DNA from: Paracidovorax avenae ATCC 19860 | GTDB lineage: Bacteria; Pseudomonadota; Gammaproteobacteria; Burkholderiales; Burkholderiaceae_C | Length of the DNA: 64,000 nucleotides | Direction of reading: 5' to 3' | NCBI RefSeq assembly: GCF_000176855.2 | Contig: NC_015138.1 | Location: 744,001-808,000 of the forward strand | In this document: positions 37,085 through 44,659 of the stretch, in pieces | Layout: each line of letters opens with the position of its first letter | Numbering within the stretch: position 1 is the first letter of the stretch | Notes under the pieces: model-generated | Told to the model about the DNA's origin: nothing | What the model saw: only the letters and a program-made list of their open reading frames with translations | Databases searched by the model: none | Position numbers and translations under genes: made by a program

Positions 37085-37185
37085 TCCGCAGCTTGCAGTG
37101 AAAGCAATCTCCGACCGAGCCAGGACGACGCCGGCATAGTGGACGGCTGAGGGCCGAGCTGAGGCTCACTGTTGGTTCTTCAGGG

Positions 37186-37284
37186 ATTCCAGAAGAAACG
37201 CTTGTATATATGAGTTTGGATGGAAAGATGTTTCCTTTCTTTTCTGTCGGATTAGGAAGCGGTTTGATCTTGTTGGGAAATTAA
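37186..37284 (+). pseudogene. Decayed paralogue of the 88-aa membrane protein (C-terminal third)
   Basis: The 457 bases from 37085 to 37541 contain no intact gene. This part reads, in one frame to TAA, a 30-residue end with MSLDGKMFPFFSVG and GLILL in it, identical to the 88-residue protein at 26 of 30 positions, while the DNA differs at many third positions. The N-terminal two thirds are missing. It is the relic of an older, related immunity-like gene. Confidence 0.85.
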
Positions 37285-37337
37285 TATCGATACTGATCAT
37301 CTGTCTTGCAGTTCAGAACGCAGAAAGGTTGGCCGCA

Positions 37338-37433
37338 CTGGATAGGCTTTATCACACAGTGGCGCAGCCCATTGACAGCTGGGGCGTGGCACTGGAGGCT
37401 GAGTTCCCTGAAGTGAGCGGTGATATCGAGTTC
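37338..37433 (+). pseudogene. Decayed fragment of the conserved pre-tip segment (fourth copy)
   Basis: Reads LYHTVAQPIDSWGVALEAEF and EFPEVSGDIEF, matching LFHAVAQPVYSWGVVRRVEF and EFPGVNIDIGH of the carrier. It lies 53 bases after the immunity-like relic, the same order as the intact immunity-like gene followed by copy 2. Divergence is much greater than between copies 1 and 2, so it is older. The rest of 37085-37541 shows nothing I recognise. Confidence 0.75.
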
Positions 37434-37541
37434 CGAGGTAAATGGTTATTTCGTCGATCGATATGAAAATATATCCATGGCATTTTTCTGTTAATGAATT
37501 ATTGTCGTTCTTCGTTGTATTTTTGTTATGAATAAATTTTT

Positions 37542-37925
37542 ATGTCTCTTGTCATTGCTGAATTAATTTTTGCTTTTTATCTTTTGATTGCTGGTGAAGT
37601 TTTTTACTACTTGATAGAGGGCGATTTGCGTCATGCTGTTGCGAAAATTTTGCTTCGCATCCTGCTGGTTTTTGGTGCTCCGCTGATCGTTGGTTATATT
37701 GTCTTCGGTGCCACGGTGTCCATGGCGGTGCTGATGTTTTCCTATCTCGCTGGGGTTTTTATTTGCGGCATTTATTTGAAGCCGATAATAATTGAGAGAC
37801 AACATCAAATTCTTCTGGATCTGCCATATTTCGATATGGAGAAATATCCTTTCTTGAGTGCTGGATCGCTTGTCATTGCTTACTGGGTGATGGCAGCTCT
37901 TTTCATCAAGGAAATTATTGAATAA
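37542..37925 (+). CDS. Integral membrane protein, candidate immunity-like
   Basis: 127 residues with four helices (about 3-23, 36-55, 58-78, 105-123) starting MSLVIAELIFAFYLLIAGEV. AT-rich. It comes directly after the fourth cassette relic, again in the position expected for an immunity gene. No ribosome site is evident in the AT-rich leader. No family recognised. The next 160 bases (37926-38085) show no gene. Confidence 0.55.
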   Translation: MSLVIAELIFAFYLLIAGEVFYYLIEGDLRHAVAKILLRILLVFGAPLIVGYIVFGATVSMAVLMFSYLAGVFICGIYLKPIIIERQHQILLDLPYFDMEKYPFLSAGSLVIAYWVMAALFIKEIIE

Positions 37926-38085
37926 TTTTCGATATGCCGTTTTGATTTCTCGAGAAGAGTGCGCCTGGTATGGTGCGAACGGAATTGTGGACGCTCAGCG
38001 ACGGATGTTCCAGTGTAAGCAAGGGCTTGGTCGGTCTGATGCGTGAAGCACTCACGCGGATATTCTTGATGGCAGGAGTTGGTGC

Positions 38086-38577
38086 ATGCAGGATCTGCTT
38101 TTGGTTTTTTATCTGGCAAGCCTCGGTGCCTTGGCTGGGGTGCTGCTCGTTGGTCTGAAACGGGTAAGGTTCGAGTTCGCGATTGTTTTTTTCTTGATCA
38201 TCACTTTGTTTGCCGGACTTTGTTTGAAGGCCGCTATCGGCGCGATGGACGCCTGGTGGAAGCTGGGTGCTGTGGCCGCGGTGTCATGCCTCTGCTTCGT
38301 GGTTGCCTGCCGAAGCTGGAGCGAGGAAGCCACGGCGGTGGGCGGTCAGTCGAGATGGTCTCAAGCACTGTTCGCGCTGGTGCTGCTGGGCTTCAGCACC
38401 GGCTATGCATTCCATAGCGACGTATTGATGATGGGCTTCCTGGTGGGGCGCGATGAGCAGCTGGCGATGTGGCCCTTATGGCTGTCCGGTACGCTGGCGA
38501 TGGGCCTTGTGGGAATGAGGCTGCTGCTTCAGCTGTCGAAAAAATCGCCGCGCCGGGCGAAATCTGAAGGACGCTAG
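38086..38577 (+). CDS. Integral membrane protein, first gene of a hypothetical operon
   Basis: 163 residues starting MQDLLLVFYLASLGALAGV, with about five helices and the basic tail KKSPRRAKSEGR. CAGGAG lies seven bases before the ATG. GC rises here compared with the preceding genes. Four bases separate its stop from the next start, so it is co-transcribed with 38582-40762. No family recognised; a membrane immunity or transport role is conceivable but unproven. Confidence 0.7.
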   Translation: MQDLLLVFYLASLGALAGVLLVGLKRVRFEFAIVFFLIITLFAGLCLKAAIGAMDAWWKLGAVAAVSCLCFVVACRSWSEEATAVGGQSRWSQALFALVLLGFSTGYAFHSDVLMMGFLVGRDEQLAMWPLWLSGTLAMGLVGMRLLLQLSKKSPRRAKSEGR

Positions 38578-38581
38578 TGCC

Positions 38582-39001
38582 ATGAGTGCATTGCTGCGCT
38601 ACCAGGAGTTGTTCGCCCTGGCGCTGGAGGGGGATGGGCTGCCTCTCAGCGAGTTCATCGACAAAGTCCGGCTCGGTGAGGTTTCGCTCAGCGAGGTGGA
38701 TGAAATCGTCGAGCATATAAAGCAGTCATATGACGGCCTTCCCTGCCGCCTCAGGGCAACCGCGCTGACGTGTCTCTTTCAAATGCATGCCGAAGCAGGC
38801 TATGAAGTGGCTCGACGCGATCTTCCCAAGGTGGTCGCGGAGTTCCGCAGGCATGCGGGCTATCTGCACCAGGTGGTCGGTTTGCTGGTGAAGCACCGGG
38901 GGCTCCGGGTCCCCCTGGCACAGGATGATTACGACACGACCATGAGGGTCGCTTTCGCGTTGAACGAGGGCATCGATGTGAACAGGTTTTTGAAGAAATG
39001 A
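38582..39001 (+). CDS. Hypothetical helical protein, paralogue family member 1
   Basis: 139 residues, soluble, mainly helical. It resembles the next gene in order: RLRATALTCLFQMHAEAGYE, ARRDLPKVVAEFRRHAGYLHQ, then DDYDTTMRVAFALNEG compared with the corresponding residues of 39056-39487. The two are therefore diverged tandem paralogues. No known family recognised. HEAT-like helical pairing is a guess. Operon-coupled to the membrane protein upstream. Confidence 0.7.
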   Translation: MSALLRYQELFALALEGDGLPLSEFIDKVRLGEVSLSEVDEIVEHIKQSYDGLPCRLRATALTCLFQMHAEAGYEVARRDLPKVVAEFRRHAGYLHQVVGLLVKHRGLRVPLAQDDYDTTMRVAFALNEGIDVNRFLKK

Positions 39002-39055
39002 TTTCTAACGTCGAACCGGTCCACACGACGCTCTGGGTTTTGATGGGGAGGATGC

Positions 39056-39487
39056 ATGAATTTGCTGTCATGCTATGACAATGCGATTGGCTTGGCCGAG
39101 ACCGGTGATTTCTCCGGGTTGGACAGCTTTTTCAAGCAATGGGGGAGCAGCCCCTCCTCCGGGGCGAATCGGGGCGAATGGCTGGACCATATGCTGCTGG
39201 GATACGGTGCCCTGGACGTTTCCATCAAGGCCTATTTGCTGGATGCCCTGGTGACGATCGACATGGAAGCTGCATGCAGGCTGGCGGAGAAGGATCTGGC
39301 GACTGCGTATTGGGATTTCAGATGGAGCGGCGGCGATGTCCATCAGCACCTTTCCATCATGGCCCAGATGGAAGGAGCCGACCTCCCTACGATCTGCCTG
39401 GATTACAACCAGAACATGGCGATGGCTTCGGCCGTGCTGGACGGTTCGAGTCTGAAACGGGTGTTGCATGACCAGGCCCAGCGCTAG
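39056..39487 (+). CDS. Hypothetical helical protein, paralogue family member 2
   Basis: 143 residues. Shares with the previous protein the block of ALxxxDxEAA, AxxDLxxxxxxFRxxxGxxHQ and DYxxxMxxAxAL. GGGAGG lies upstream of the ATG. Its end overlaps the next gene by 20 bases. Function unknown. Tandem diverged copies like this are common among immunity genes that accumulate against different effectors, which would fit the context. Confidence 0.72.
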   Translation: MNLLSCYDNAIGLAETGDFSGLDSFFKQWGSSPSSGANRGEWLDHMLLGYGALDVSIKAYLLDALVTIDMEAACRLAEKDLATAYWDFRWSGGDVHQHLSIMAQMEGADLPTICLDYNQNMAMASAVLDGSSLKRVLHDQAQR

Positions 39488-40214
39488 CCCGAAAGTGGCC
39501 ATTGCCGCCGCCCGTGCCGAGCTCGCGGAGGCCTATAAAGCGGCCAGGCTCGCGTTCGGCCATGTTTCACAGCGGCTGTTCGCCATCCACAACCTCTACC
39601 CTTTCGCCGAAGGGCTCAGCGCGTTCCCATCCGATGAGAACCTGGGATGGGCCCGGGCCATCGCGGCGCTTCCGGCTGACGGGCTGGAGGCGTGGGCCCG
39701 GCAACAAGGCGGATGCCGTCTTCTCGCAGCCGATGCAGAGCATCTTGCAGATCCAGAGGAGCATCCCGGCGGGCCGGTGCATGACGATGCGCCGTGCTCC
39801 TGCATCGCGGAATTCCAGGCCACCATGGAGCCGGAGCTTCTGGACGGCTCCATGCCCAGTGAGCTCGATGAATGGATCGAACGGGCCTGCGAGGGTCGTT
39901 TTGTTCCCGGAGCGGAGGCCGTGGCGCTGGCGCGGCATATCGCCCGAAACTTCGACCGTTATGGCGGGGAAGTGCAATCGAGCGTGCTTTTCTTTCTGGG
40001 CAAGATCTCACCGTCCGTGGCTTGCGAGGTGGCGCTCGACGGCTTGGGGCGCGTGCATGCGCGCGCCTGCTCCTGCTTCGAGGAGCTCCAACGCCTGGTC
40101 GATCTGATGTTGCGCCACGGGGAAGCGACTGGCCGCGAGGCGCCGGTGGATGTCGATGGGTACTTCCGGGCTGCCTACCTGCTGCTGCATCCGCCCCGGC
40201 GGCCGGCGCCATGA
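39468..40214 (+). CDS. Hypothetical protein of the same operon
   Basis: 248 residues, soluble. Its C-terminal third (EVQSSVLFFLGKISPSVACE, then VALDGLGRVHARACSCFEEL and VDVDGYFRAAYLLL) has the same helical rhythm as the two preceding paralogues and may be a longer, more diverged relative. The N-terminal half (FGHVSQRLFAIHNLYPFAEG) is unique. It overlaps the previous gene by 20 bases and the next by 4, so translation is coupled. No family recognised. Confidence 0.7.
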   Translation: MTRPSASPKVAIAAARAELAEAYKAARLAFGHVSQRLFAIHNLYPFAEGLSAFPSDENLGWARAIAALPADGLEAWARQQGGCRLLAADAEHLADPEEHPGGPVHDDAPCSCIAEFQATMEPELLDGSMPSELDEWIERACEGRFVPGAEAVALARHIARNFDRYGGEVQSSVLFFLGKISPSVACEVALDGLGRVHARACSCFEELQRLVDLMLRHGEATGREAPVDVDGYFRAAYLLLHPPRRPAP

Positions 40215-40762
40215 ATCTGCTGCGGTTCCTGCTGCAGGCAGGAGGCGAAGGCTTCAGGGCCACGGAGTTTTCCTCTGCCGCGGTAAGCGCCGGTATTCCC
40301 GTGGGGGTTGTGGCCCACGTCCGGAAGCCGCAGGGTGGGCCGGCCATGGATTCCGGTTTGCCGGGCACTGGCGGCGATGCCTTCCTGCTGTGGCGATCCA
40401 CCAAGGTGGACTATGCGGTATCCAGGCAGCAGTACCGGGCGCAGCAGGCGTTCGGCGCGCCGGAATTCCTGCAGTCCTGGAAGAGGGAGGAAGAGGCCAT
40501 CCTGGACTACCTGGGCTGGATGGCGGACCGGCTGCCGCGCGTGTCCGATTACTGCGACGGCGCATCCTTCCTGCTGCTGAAGCTGATCTACGGCGAGGAG
40601 GAAGAGGGCGGTGCCGGCACCACGGGGTGGTTGTATTCGGCCGCGCTCATGCAGATGCTGGCCCGCATGGGTGCGGGGATGGAGGCGGATCAGGAACTGG
40701 TGGACGTCCATTTCGCCCGCGTGGAATCGGGGGCGTCCTCTTGCTCTCCCTCTCGGCGATAA
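40211..40762 (+). CDS. Hypothetical protein, last gene of the operon
   Basis: 183 residues, soluble, acidic in the middle (YGEEEEGG). Starts MNLLRFLLQAGGEGFRATEF and overlaps the preceding stop by ATGA. No family recognised. It ends eight bases before the 5' end of RNase P RNA, so the rnpB promoter must lie inside its coding sequence. GC is like the host chromosome. Confidence 0.7.
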   Translation: MNLLRFLLQAGGEGFRATEFSSAAVSAGIPVGVVAHVRKPQGGPAMDSGLPGTGGDAFLLWRSTKVDYAVSRQQYRAQQAFGAPEFLQSWKREEEAILDYLGWMADRLPRVSDYCDGASFLLLKLIYGEEEEGGAGTTGWLYSAALMQMLARMGAGMEADQELVDVHFARVESGASSCSPSRR

Positions 40763-40769
40763 TCCCTCC

Positions 40770-41107
40770 GTGAAGCGCGCCAGACCGCCGCTGGTGCAAG
40801 TGCCGAAAGGCCGCACTGGAGGAACGTCCGGACTGCACAGGACGGCGTAGCAGCTAACGGCTGTCCACCGCGAGGTGAGGATCAGAGCAACAGAGACGAG
40901 TCCGGAAGGAGTGCCGCAAGGCAGACCAGCCGGGGTGAAACGGGCAATCTCTACGCGCAGCAATACCAAGTAGGCCAGCGTTGACGTGGTTCCGCGGAGC
41001 TGGCGGGTAGGTAGCATCGAGCCGGGCGGGCGACCCCCGGCCCAGAGTAATGGCGGTCACATGCGGGCAACTGCATGCACAGAATCCGGCTTATCGGCGC
41101 GCTTCAC
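40770..41107 (+). ncRNA. rnpB: RNase P RNA (bacterial type A)
   Basis: The catalytic RNA that matures the 5' ends of tRNAs. The outer helix is visible as GTGAAGCGCGCC at 40770-40781 pairing with GGCGCGCTTCAC at 41096-41107. Conserved blocks in order are GAGGAACGTCCGGACT (40821 area), GAGGATCAGAGCAACAGAGA, GCCGCAAGGCAGACC, GGTGAAACGG and the 3' ACAGAATCCGGCTTAT. A T-rich stretch (CTTTTGTTTTCC) follows directly and probably ends transcription. Length of about 338 nt suits the type. Confidence 0.96.
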
Positions 41108-41184
41108 ACTTTTGTTTTCCGTGCGCCTGCGCCCTGCAGGCGCCGCCGCACGCCTGGCGGCACCTACACATCCTTCATTGCATT

Positions 41185-42546
41185 TCAGGGCCGCGCGCAG
41201 TGCTGCGCATGGCCGGCGCGCAGTTGCGCGGCGCGCTGTTCCGTGCCGGGGTGGGTGGCGAGCAGGCCCATCCACACGCTGTCGCCGCTGCCCTTGCGCG
41301 CCTCGGGCGTCTCGCGCGCAGCCGGGGCGCTGCCCGGGGCCGCTGAAGGCTTCGCGGCCGTGCTGCCTTCGCCGCCCTGGTTCGCGGCTCCATCCGCATC
41401 GTCTTTTTCCTCGCGGCCATCCTTCGTGCGGTCGCCTGCGGGCGCCTTGCCGCGGTGCGGCGCCTCCCGCTGCTCCTGCGCGATGGCCAGCAGCAGGTCG
41501 GCCATGGGCGCGGTGGGCAGGTGTGCGTGGCCCATGAGCGCGAGGGCGTAGCAGTCGGCCTCGCGCTCGTGCGCGCGGCTGTAGGCCAGGCCGGTGACGA
41601 GGGCGCCTCCGGTGGACAGCAGGCTGGAGACGTCGCCCAGCGCCAGGCCCAGGCCGATGTTGAGCACGCCTTGTTCGACCACGGTGCGCGTGGTGTGGCG
41701 GTACACGACGTGGCCGATCTCGTGCGCGAGCACGCCGGCCAGGGCATCGTCGCCCAGGCCCCGGCGGGACGCGGTTTCCGCGAGGCCGTCGGTGATGACC
41801 ACGGTGCCGCCCGGCAGGGCGAAGGCGTTGGCGCCCATGCCGCGCCGGAACTCCAGGCGCAGCGTGGGCGCGTAGCCCGCATAGCGCTGTGGCGCCGCCG
41901 GCATGCCCTGCACGAGCGTGTCGAAGCGGGCGCGCAGCTGCTGCTGGCGCTCGGGCGCGAGGCGCGAGGGGCGCAGCAGGTCGCCGTCCATGCGCTCCAG
42001 CGTTTCCCGGGCGAGGGAGGTCTCCCACCCCAGGGGCACGGCCCGGGTCAGCTGGGTGGCCAGCCAGGGCGTGCCGTAGCGGTAGAAGAGCGCCAGCACC
42101 AGCACGGAGGCGAGCAGCACGGCCGCCAGCACGCCCCAGCGGGTCTGCATGCGCTGGGCGATGCCGGCGCGGTGGCCGGCCGCCTGCAGCGCCGCGTGCC
42201 AGCGTGCGATGCCATCGCCCGCGATTTCCAGGCTGCCGCGCTCGCCCAGGTCCACCGCCAGCCGCGGGGGAGGGCGGCGCGGGTTCCAGGCCTCGGGCCA
42301 GTCCACCGCATCGTGCGCGAAGTGCTCCGGGACCCCACACTCGGCACCCACGGGGTGCAGCGTGAGTTCGGGCCCGCGCAGGCCGGGGGCGATGGCCGCG
42401 AGCACGGCGCGGCCCTGGCTGCTGCGCCCGTCGAACCAGCGCGCGGGCACGGGCTGCGGGGCCGTGCTGGAGGGCGTTCCGGCCCCCGTGGCGGCGTGCC
42501 CGGAATCTGCCCGCGGTGGCGGGGGCGGCGGCGCGGTGGAGGCCAT
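41185..42546 (-). CDS. M48-family metallopeptidase, membrane anchored
   Basis: 453 residues. One membrane helix at about 138-156 (WGVLAAVLLASVLVLALFY) precedes a zinc peptidase domain with LAHEIGHVVYRHTTR (HExxH) and the third ligand region AYSRAHEREADCYAL. This places it with the periplasmic/membrane M48 (Ste24/HtpX/BepA-like) proteases. A long acidic, Ala-rich low-complexity insert follows. The N-terminus is Pro-rich. It lies 17 bases downstream of the YjgN-like gene and is likely co-transcribed; this pairing is common. Start at ATG 42546, with coding potential upstream only by frame overlap. Confidence 0.9.
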   Translation of the reverse strand: MASTAPPPPPPRADSGHAATGAGTPSSTAPQPVPARWFDGRSSQGRAVLAAIAPGLRGPELTLHPVGAECGVPEHFAHDAVDWPEAWNPRRPPPRLAVDLGERGSLEIAGDGIARWHAALQAAGHRAGIAQRMQTRWGVLAAVLLASVLVLALFYRYGTPWLATQLTRAVPLGWETSLARETLERMDGDLLRPSRLAPERQQQLRARFDTLVQGMPAAPQRYAGYAPTLRLEFRRGMGANAFALPGGTVVITDGLAETASRRGLGDDALAGVLAHEIGHVVYRHTTRTVVEQGVLNIGLGLALGDVSSLLSTGGALVTGLAYSRAHEREADCYALALMGHAHLPTAPMADLLLAIAQEQREAPHRGKAPAGDRTKDGREEKDDADGAANQGGEGSTAAKPSAAPGSAPAARETPEARKGSGDSVWMGLLATHPGTEQRAAQLRAGHAQHCARP

Positions 42547-42563
42547 GGCAGGGCGGGCGCCGT

Positions 42564-43805
42564 TCAGCCGATCAGGTCGAGCCCTGCGGCGTCGGCCAGG
42601 GCGTCGCCCACGCCGTTCTGCTGCTGCCGCTGGAGCTGCCCCGCCAGCTGGTCCACGCCGCCCTTGACGTGCAGCGTCACGGATTCGAGCTTCATGCGGT
42701 ACTCGTTCACGCGGGCGAACGGGCGGTAGAAGCCCAGCGTGAGCAGGGTGAGCAGCAGGTTCCTGATGCGCAGGCCGACGAAGCGGCGCGCGCGCAGGTG
42801 GCATTTGAAGCGGGCCACGTGGCTCACGCCGATCTGGTTCCAGGTGATCTGGAACAGGCGTGCCTCGCGGTAGGCGCGCGCCGGCGCCGAGACCAGCAGC
42901 GCCATGAAGCCGAAGAAGACGAAGCCCACGATGAACAGCAGGGCCAGCCAGATCCCCATGTGCTGCATCTTGCCGGACAGCAGCGCCAGCGACCCGCCGA
43001 AGGCGGCTCCCACGATGGCGCTCATCCCCGCCACGGTGAGCAGGAACACGCCCACGGTGGCCAGCCACACCTTCACGAAATCCATGTACACCGGCTTCCA
43101 GCGGCCGGGCTCGGTGCCCAGGCGCGAATGGAGCACCAGCATGCTGCGGTAGTTGTATTCGAGCCGGATGGCGCACAGCACGGTGAGCATGAGCGTCAGG
43201 GCGAGCAGCCCCCACATCGCGCCCGTGACCTGGGGGATCCGGCGGCCGGAGGCGCCGGCCACGGGCTCCGGTGCCAGCGCGTGCAGTCCGTAGAACGCGG
43301 CCAGCCACAGGGCAGCGATGGCGAAGATGGGCCAGCTCGCCGCATAGACCTGCCGCCAGCCGGCGGTGAACTGCAGGCGCAATCCGCGCCAGCGCGTGTT
43401 GCCGAGGCGGAAGCGCATGGCGCTGCCCCAGATGAGCGGGGCGAGCGCTGCGCCCGCGAGGATGAAGAGGCCCACCGCGGTGTCCTGCCCGGTGCGCACG
43501 GCGATCTGGTAGGCGGCGGTGAGCACCAGCAGCACGACGAAGCCGAAGACCATGCGGCGCTGCTGCGCGGTGAATTCGAGCGGGCTGCCGGCCACGAGCG
43601 TGTGGCCGTAGAAGTACTGCACGGTGCGGCGGCGCGCCCAGGGGGTGTAGAGGCCCAGCGTCAGGATGCCCAGCAGCACGTTGACGATCCAGACGCGGAA
43701 GTACTCGCCGCCGCTGCCGGTGAACTCCAGCGGGTGCGGCTCGATGCCGTGCGACGTGAACGATGACGCCATGCGTGCCACGTGGGGCTCGACGCGCTGA
43801 TCCAT
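42564..43805 (-). CDS. YjgN/DUF898 family inner-membrane protein
   Basis: 413 residues with about six to eight membrane helices. Three family modules show the repeated pattern of FRVWIVNVLLGILTLGLYTP followed by WARRRTVQYFYGHT, as in DUF898/YjgN proteins, whose function is not established. The start ATG has GGGAGG upstream. Same operon as the M48 peptidase gene downstream. Confidence 0.9.
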   Translation of the reverse strand: MDQRVEPHVARMASSFTSHGIEPHPLEFTGSGGEYFRVWIVNVLLGILTLGLYTPWARRRTVQYFYGHTLVAGSPLEFTAQQRRMVFGFVVLLVLTAAYQIAVRTGQDTAVGLFILAGAALAPLIWGSAMRFRLGNTRWRGLRLQFTAGWRQVYAASWPIFAIAALWLAAFYGLHALAPEPVAGASGRRIPQVTGAMWGLLALTLMLTVLCAIRLEYNYRSMLVLHSRLGTEPGRWKPVYMDFVKVWLATVGVFLLTVAGMSAIVGAAFGGSLALLSGKMQHMGIWLALLFIVGFVFFGFMALLVSAPARAYREARLFQITWNQIGVSHVARFKCHLRARRFVGLRIRNLLLTLLTLGFYRPFARVNEYRMKLESVTLHVKGGVDQLAGQLQRQQQNGVGDALADAAGLDLIG

Positions 43806-43855
43806 GGATATGCCTCCCTCGAAGAGCCCGGCAGTTTATCGCGGCGGCGCGAGGA

Positions 43856-44659
43856 TCAGAAGCGCTCCCACGGCAGCAGGTAGCGCCACTGGCCTTCGGG
43901 GACTTTGGCGAGCGAGACGCGCCCGATGCGCAGCCGCTTGAGCGCCGTCACCTGCAGGCCCACGGCCTCGCACATCGCGGGGATCTGCCCCGGGCGGATG
44001 CCCTTGAGCGCGAAGCGCAGCCGCGTCTCGCTCTGCCAGCTCACCCTGGCGGGCGGCAGGGGGCGGCCGTTGAACTCCAGGCCCCGGCAGAGGCGCTCGA
44101 GGCCGCCCTCGGCGATGCGGCCCTCCACGGTGGCGATGCATTCCTGCTCGAGCAGCTCGATGTCTTCTGCCAGGCGGCGCGCCATGCGGCGGTCCTGCGT
44201 ATAGACCACGAGCCCGCTGGCGGCGTCGGCCAGCGGCGTGAAGCACTCCTGCTGCCGGAAATGCCGCTGCAGCACCCGCACGGGCGGGCTGTCGCCCACG
44301 TACCGGTTGCCGGGCTCCAGCAGCGTGCCGGCGTCGGGTGCCCCGCCGCTGCGTGCCTGGCGTGGATCGCCCGCGGGGCCGTGGCCGATGCCGGCCTCCC
44401 AGCCGGCGGGCTTGTGCAGCAGGAGGGTGACGGGCGGTGCCTCCTCGGCCTTCGCGTTCTGCGCGACCACGACGTCCTGGTCGGGGCGGACACGGGCGCC
44501 CGGCGCTTCGGTCATCCGGCCGTCCACCTGCACCCAGCCGCCTTCGATGAGCCACTCCGCCTCGCGGCGGGAGCAGCCGCGCATCCCGGCGACGCGCTTG
44601 GACAGGCGGATGTGGCCGGCTTCTCCGGCACTGTTGTCGTTGGGGGGGAGATCATGCAT
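43856..44659 (-). CDS. RsuA/RluB-family pseudouridine-synthase-like protein with S4 domain
   Basis: 267 residues. An N-terminal S4 RNA-binding domain (HIRLSKRVAGMRGCSRREAE then WLIEGGWVQVDG) is followed by LLLHKPAGWEAG and a synthase-like domain ending in IRPGQIPAMCEAVGLQVTAL and LKRLRIGRVSLAKVPEGQWR, typical of the RluB/E/F branch acting on 23S rRNA. The catalytic motif, usually GRLDxxTSGL, reads PLADAASGL: the expected Asp position is Ala and an Asp sits one place later. It may thus be inactive or of a divergent subtype. ATG 44659 overlaps the Nudix/MBL stop by eight bases. Confidence 0.82.
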   Translation of the reverse strand: MHDLPPNDNSAGEAGHIRLSKRVAGMRGCSRREAEWLIEGGWVQVDGRMTEAPGARVRPDQDVVVAQNAKAEEAPPVTLLLHKPAGWEAGIGHGPAGDPRQARSGGAPDAGTLLEPGNRYVGDSPPVRVLQRHFRQQECFTPLADAASGLVVYTQDRRMARRLAEDIELLEQECIATVEGRIAEGGLERLCRGLEFNGRPLPPARVSWQSETRLRFALKGIRPGQIPAMCEAVGLQVTALKRLRIGRVSLAKVPEGQWRYLLPWERF

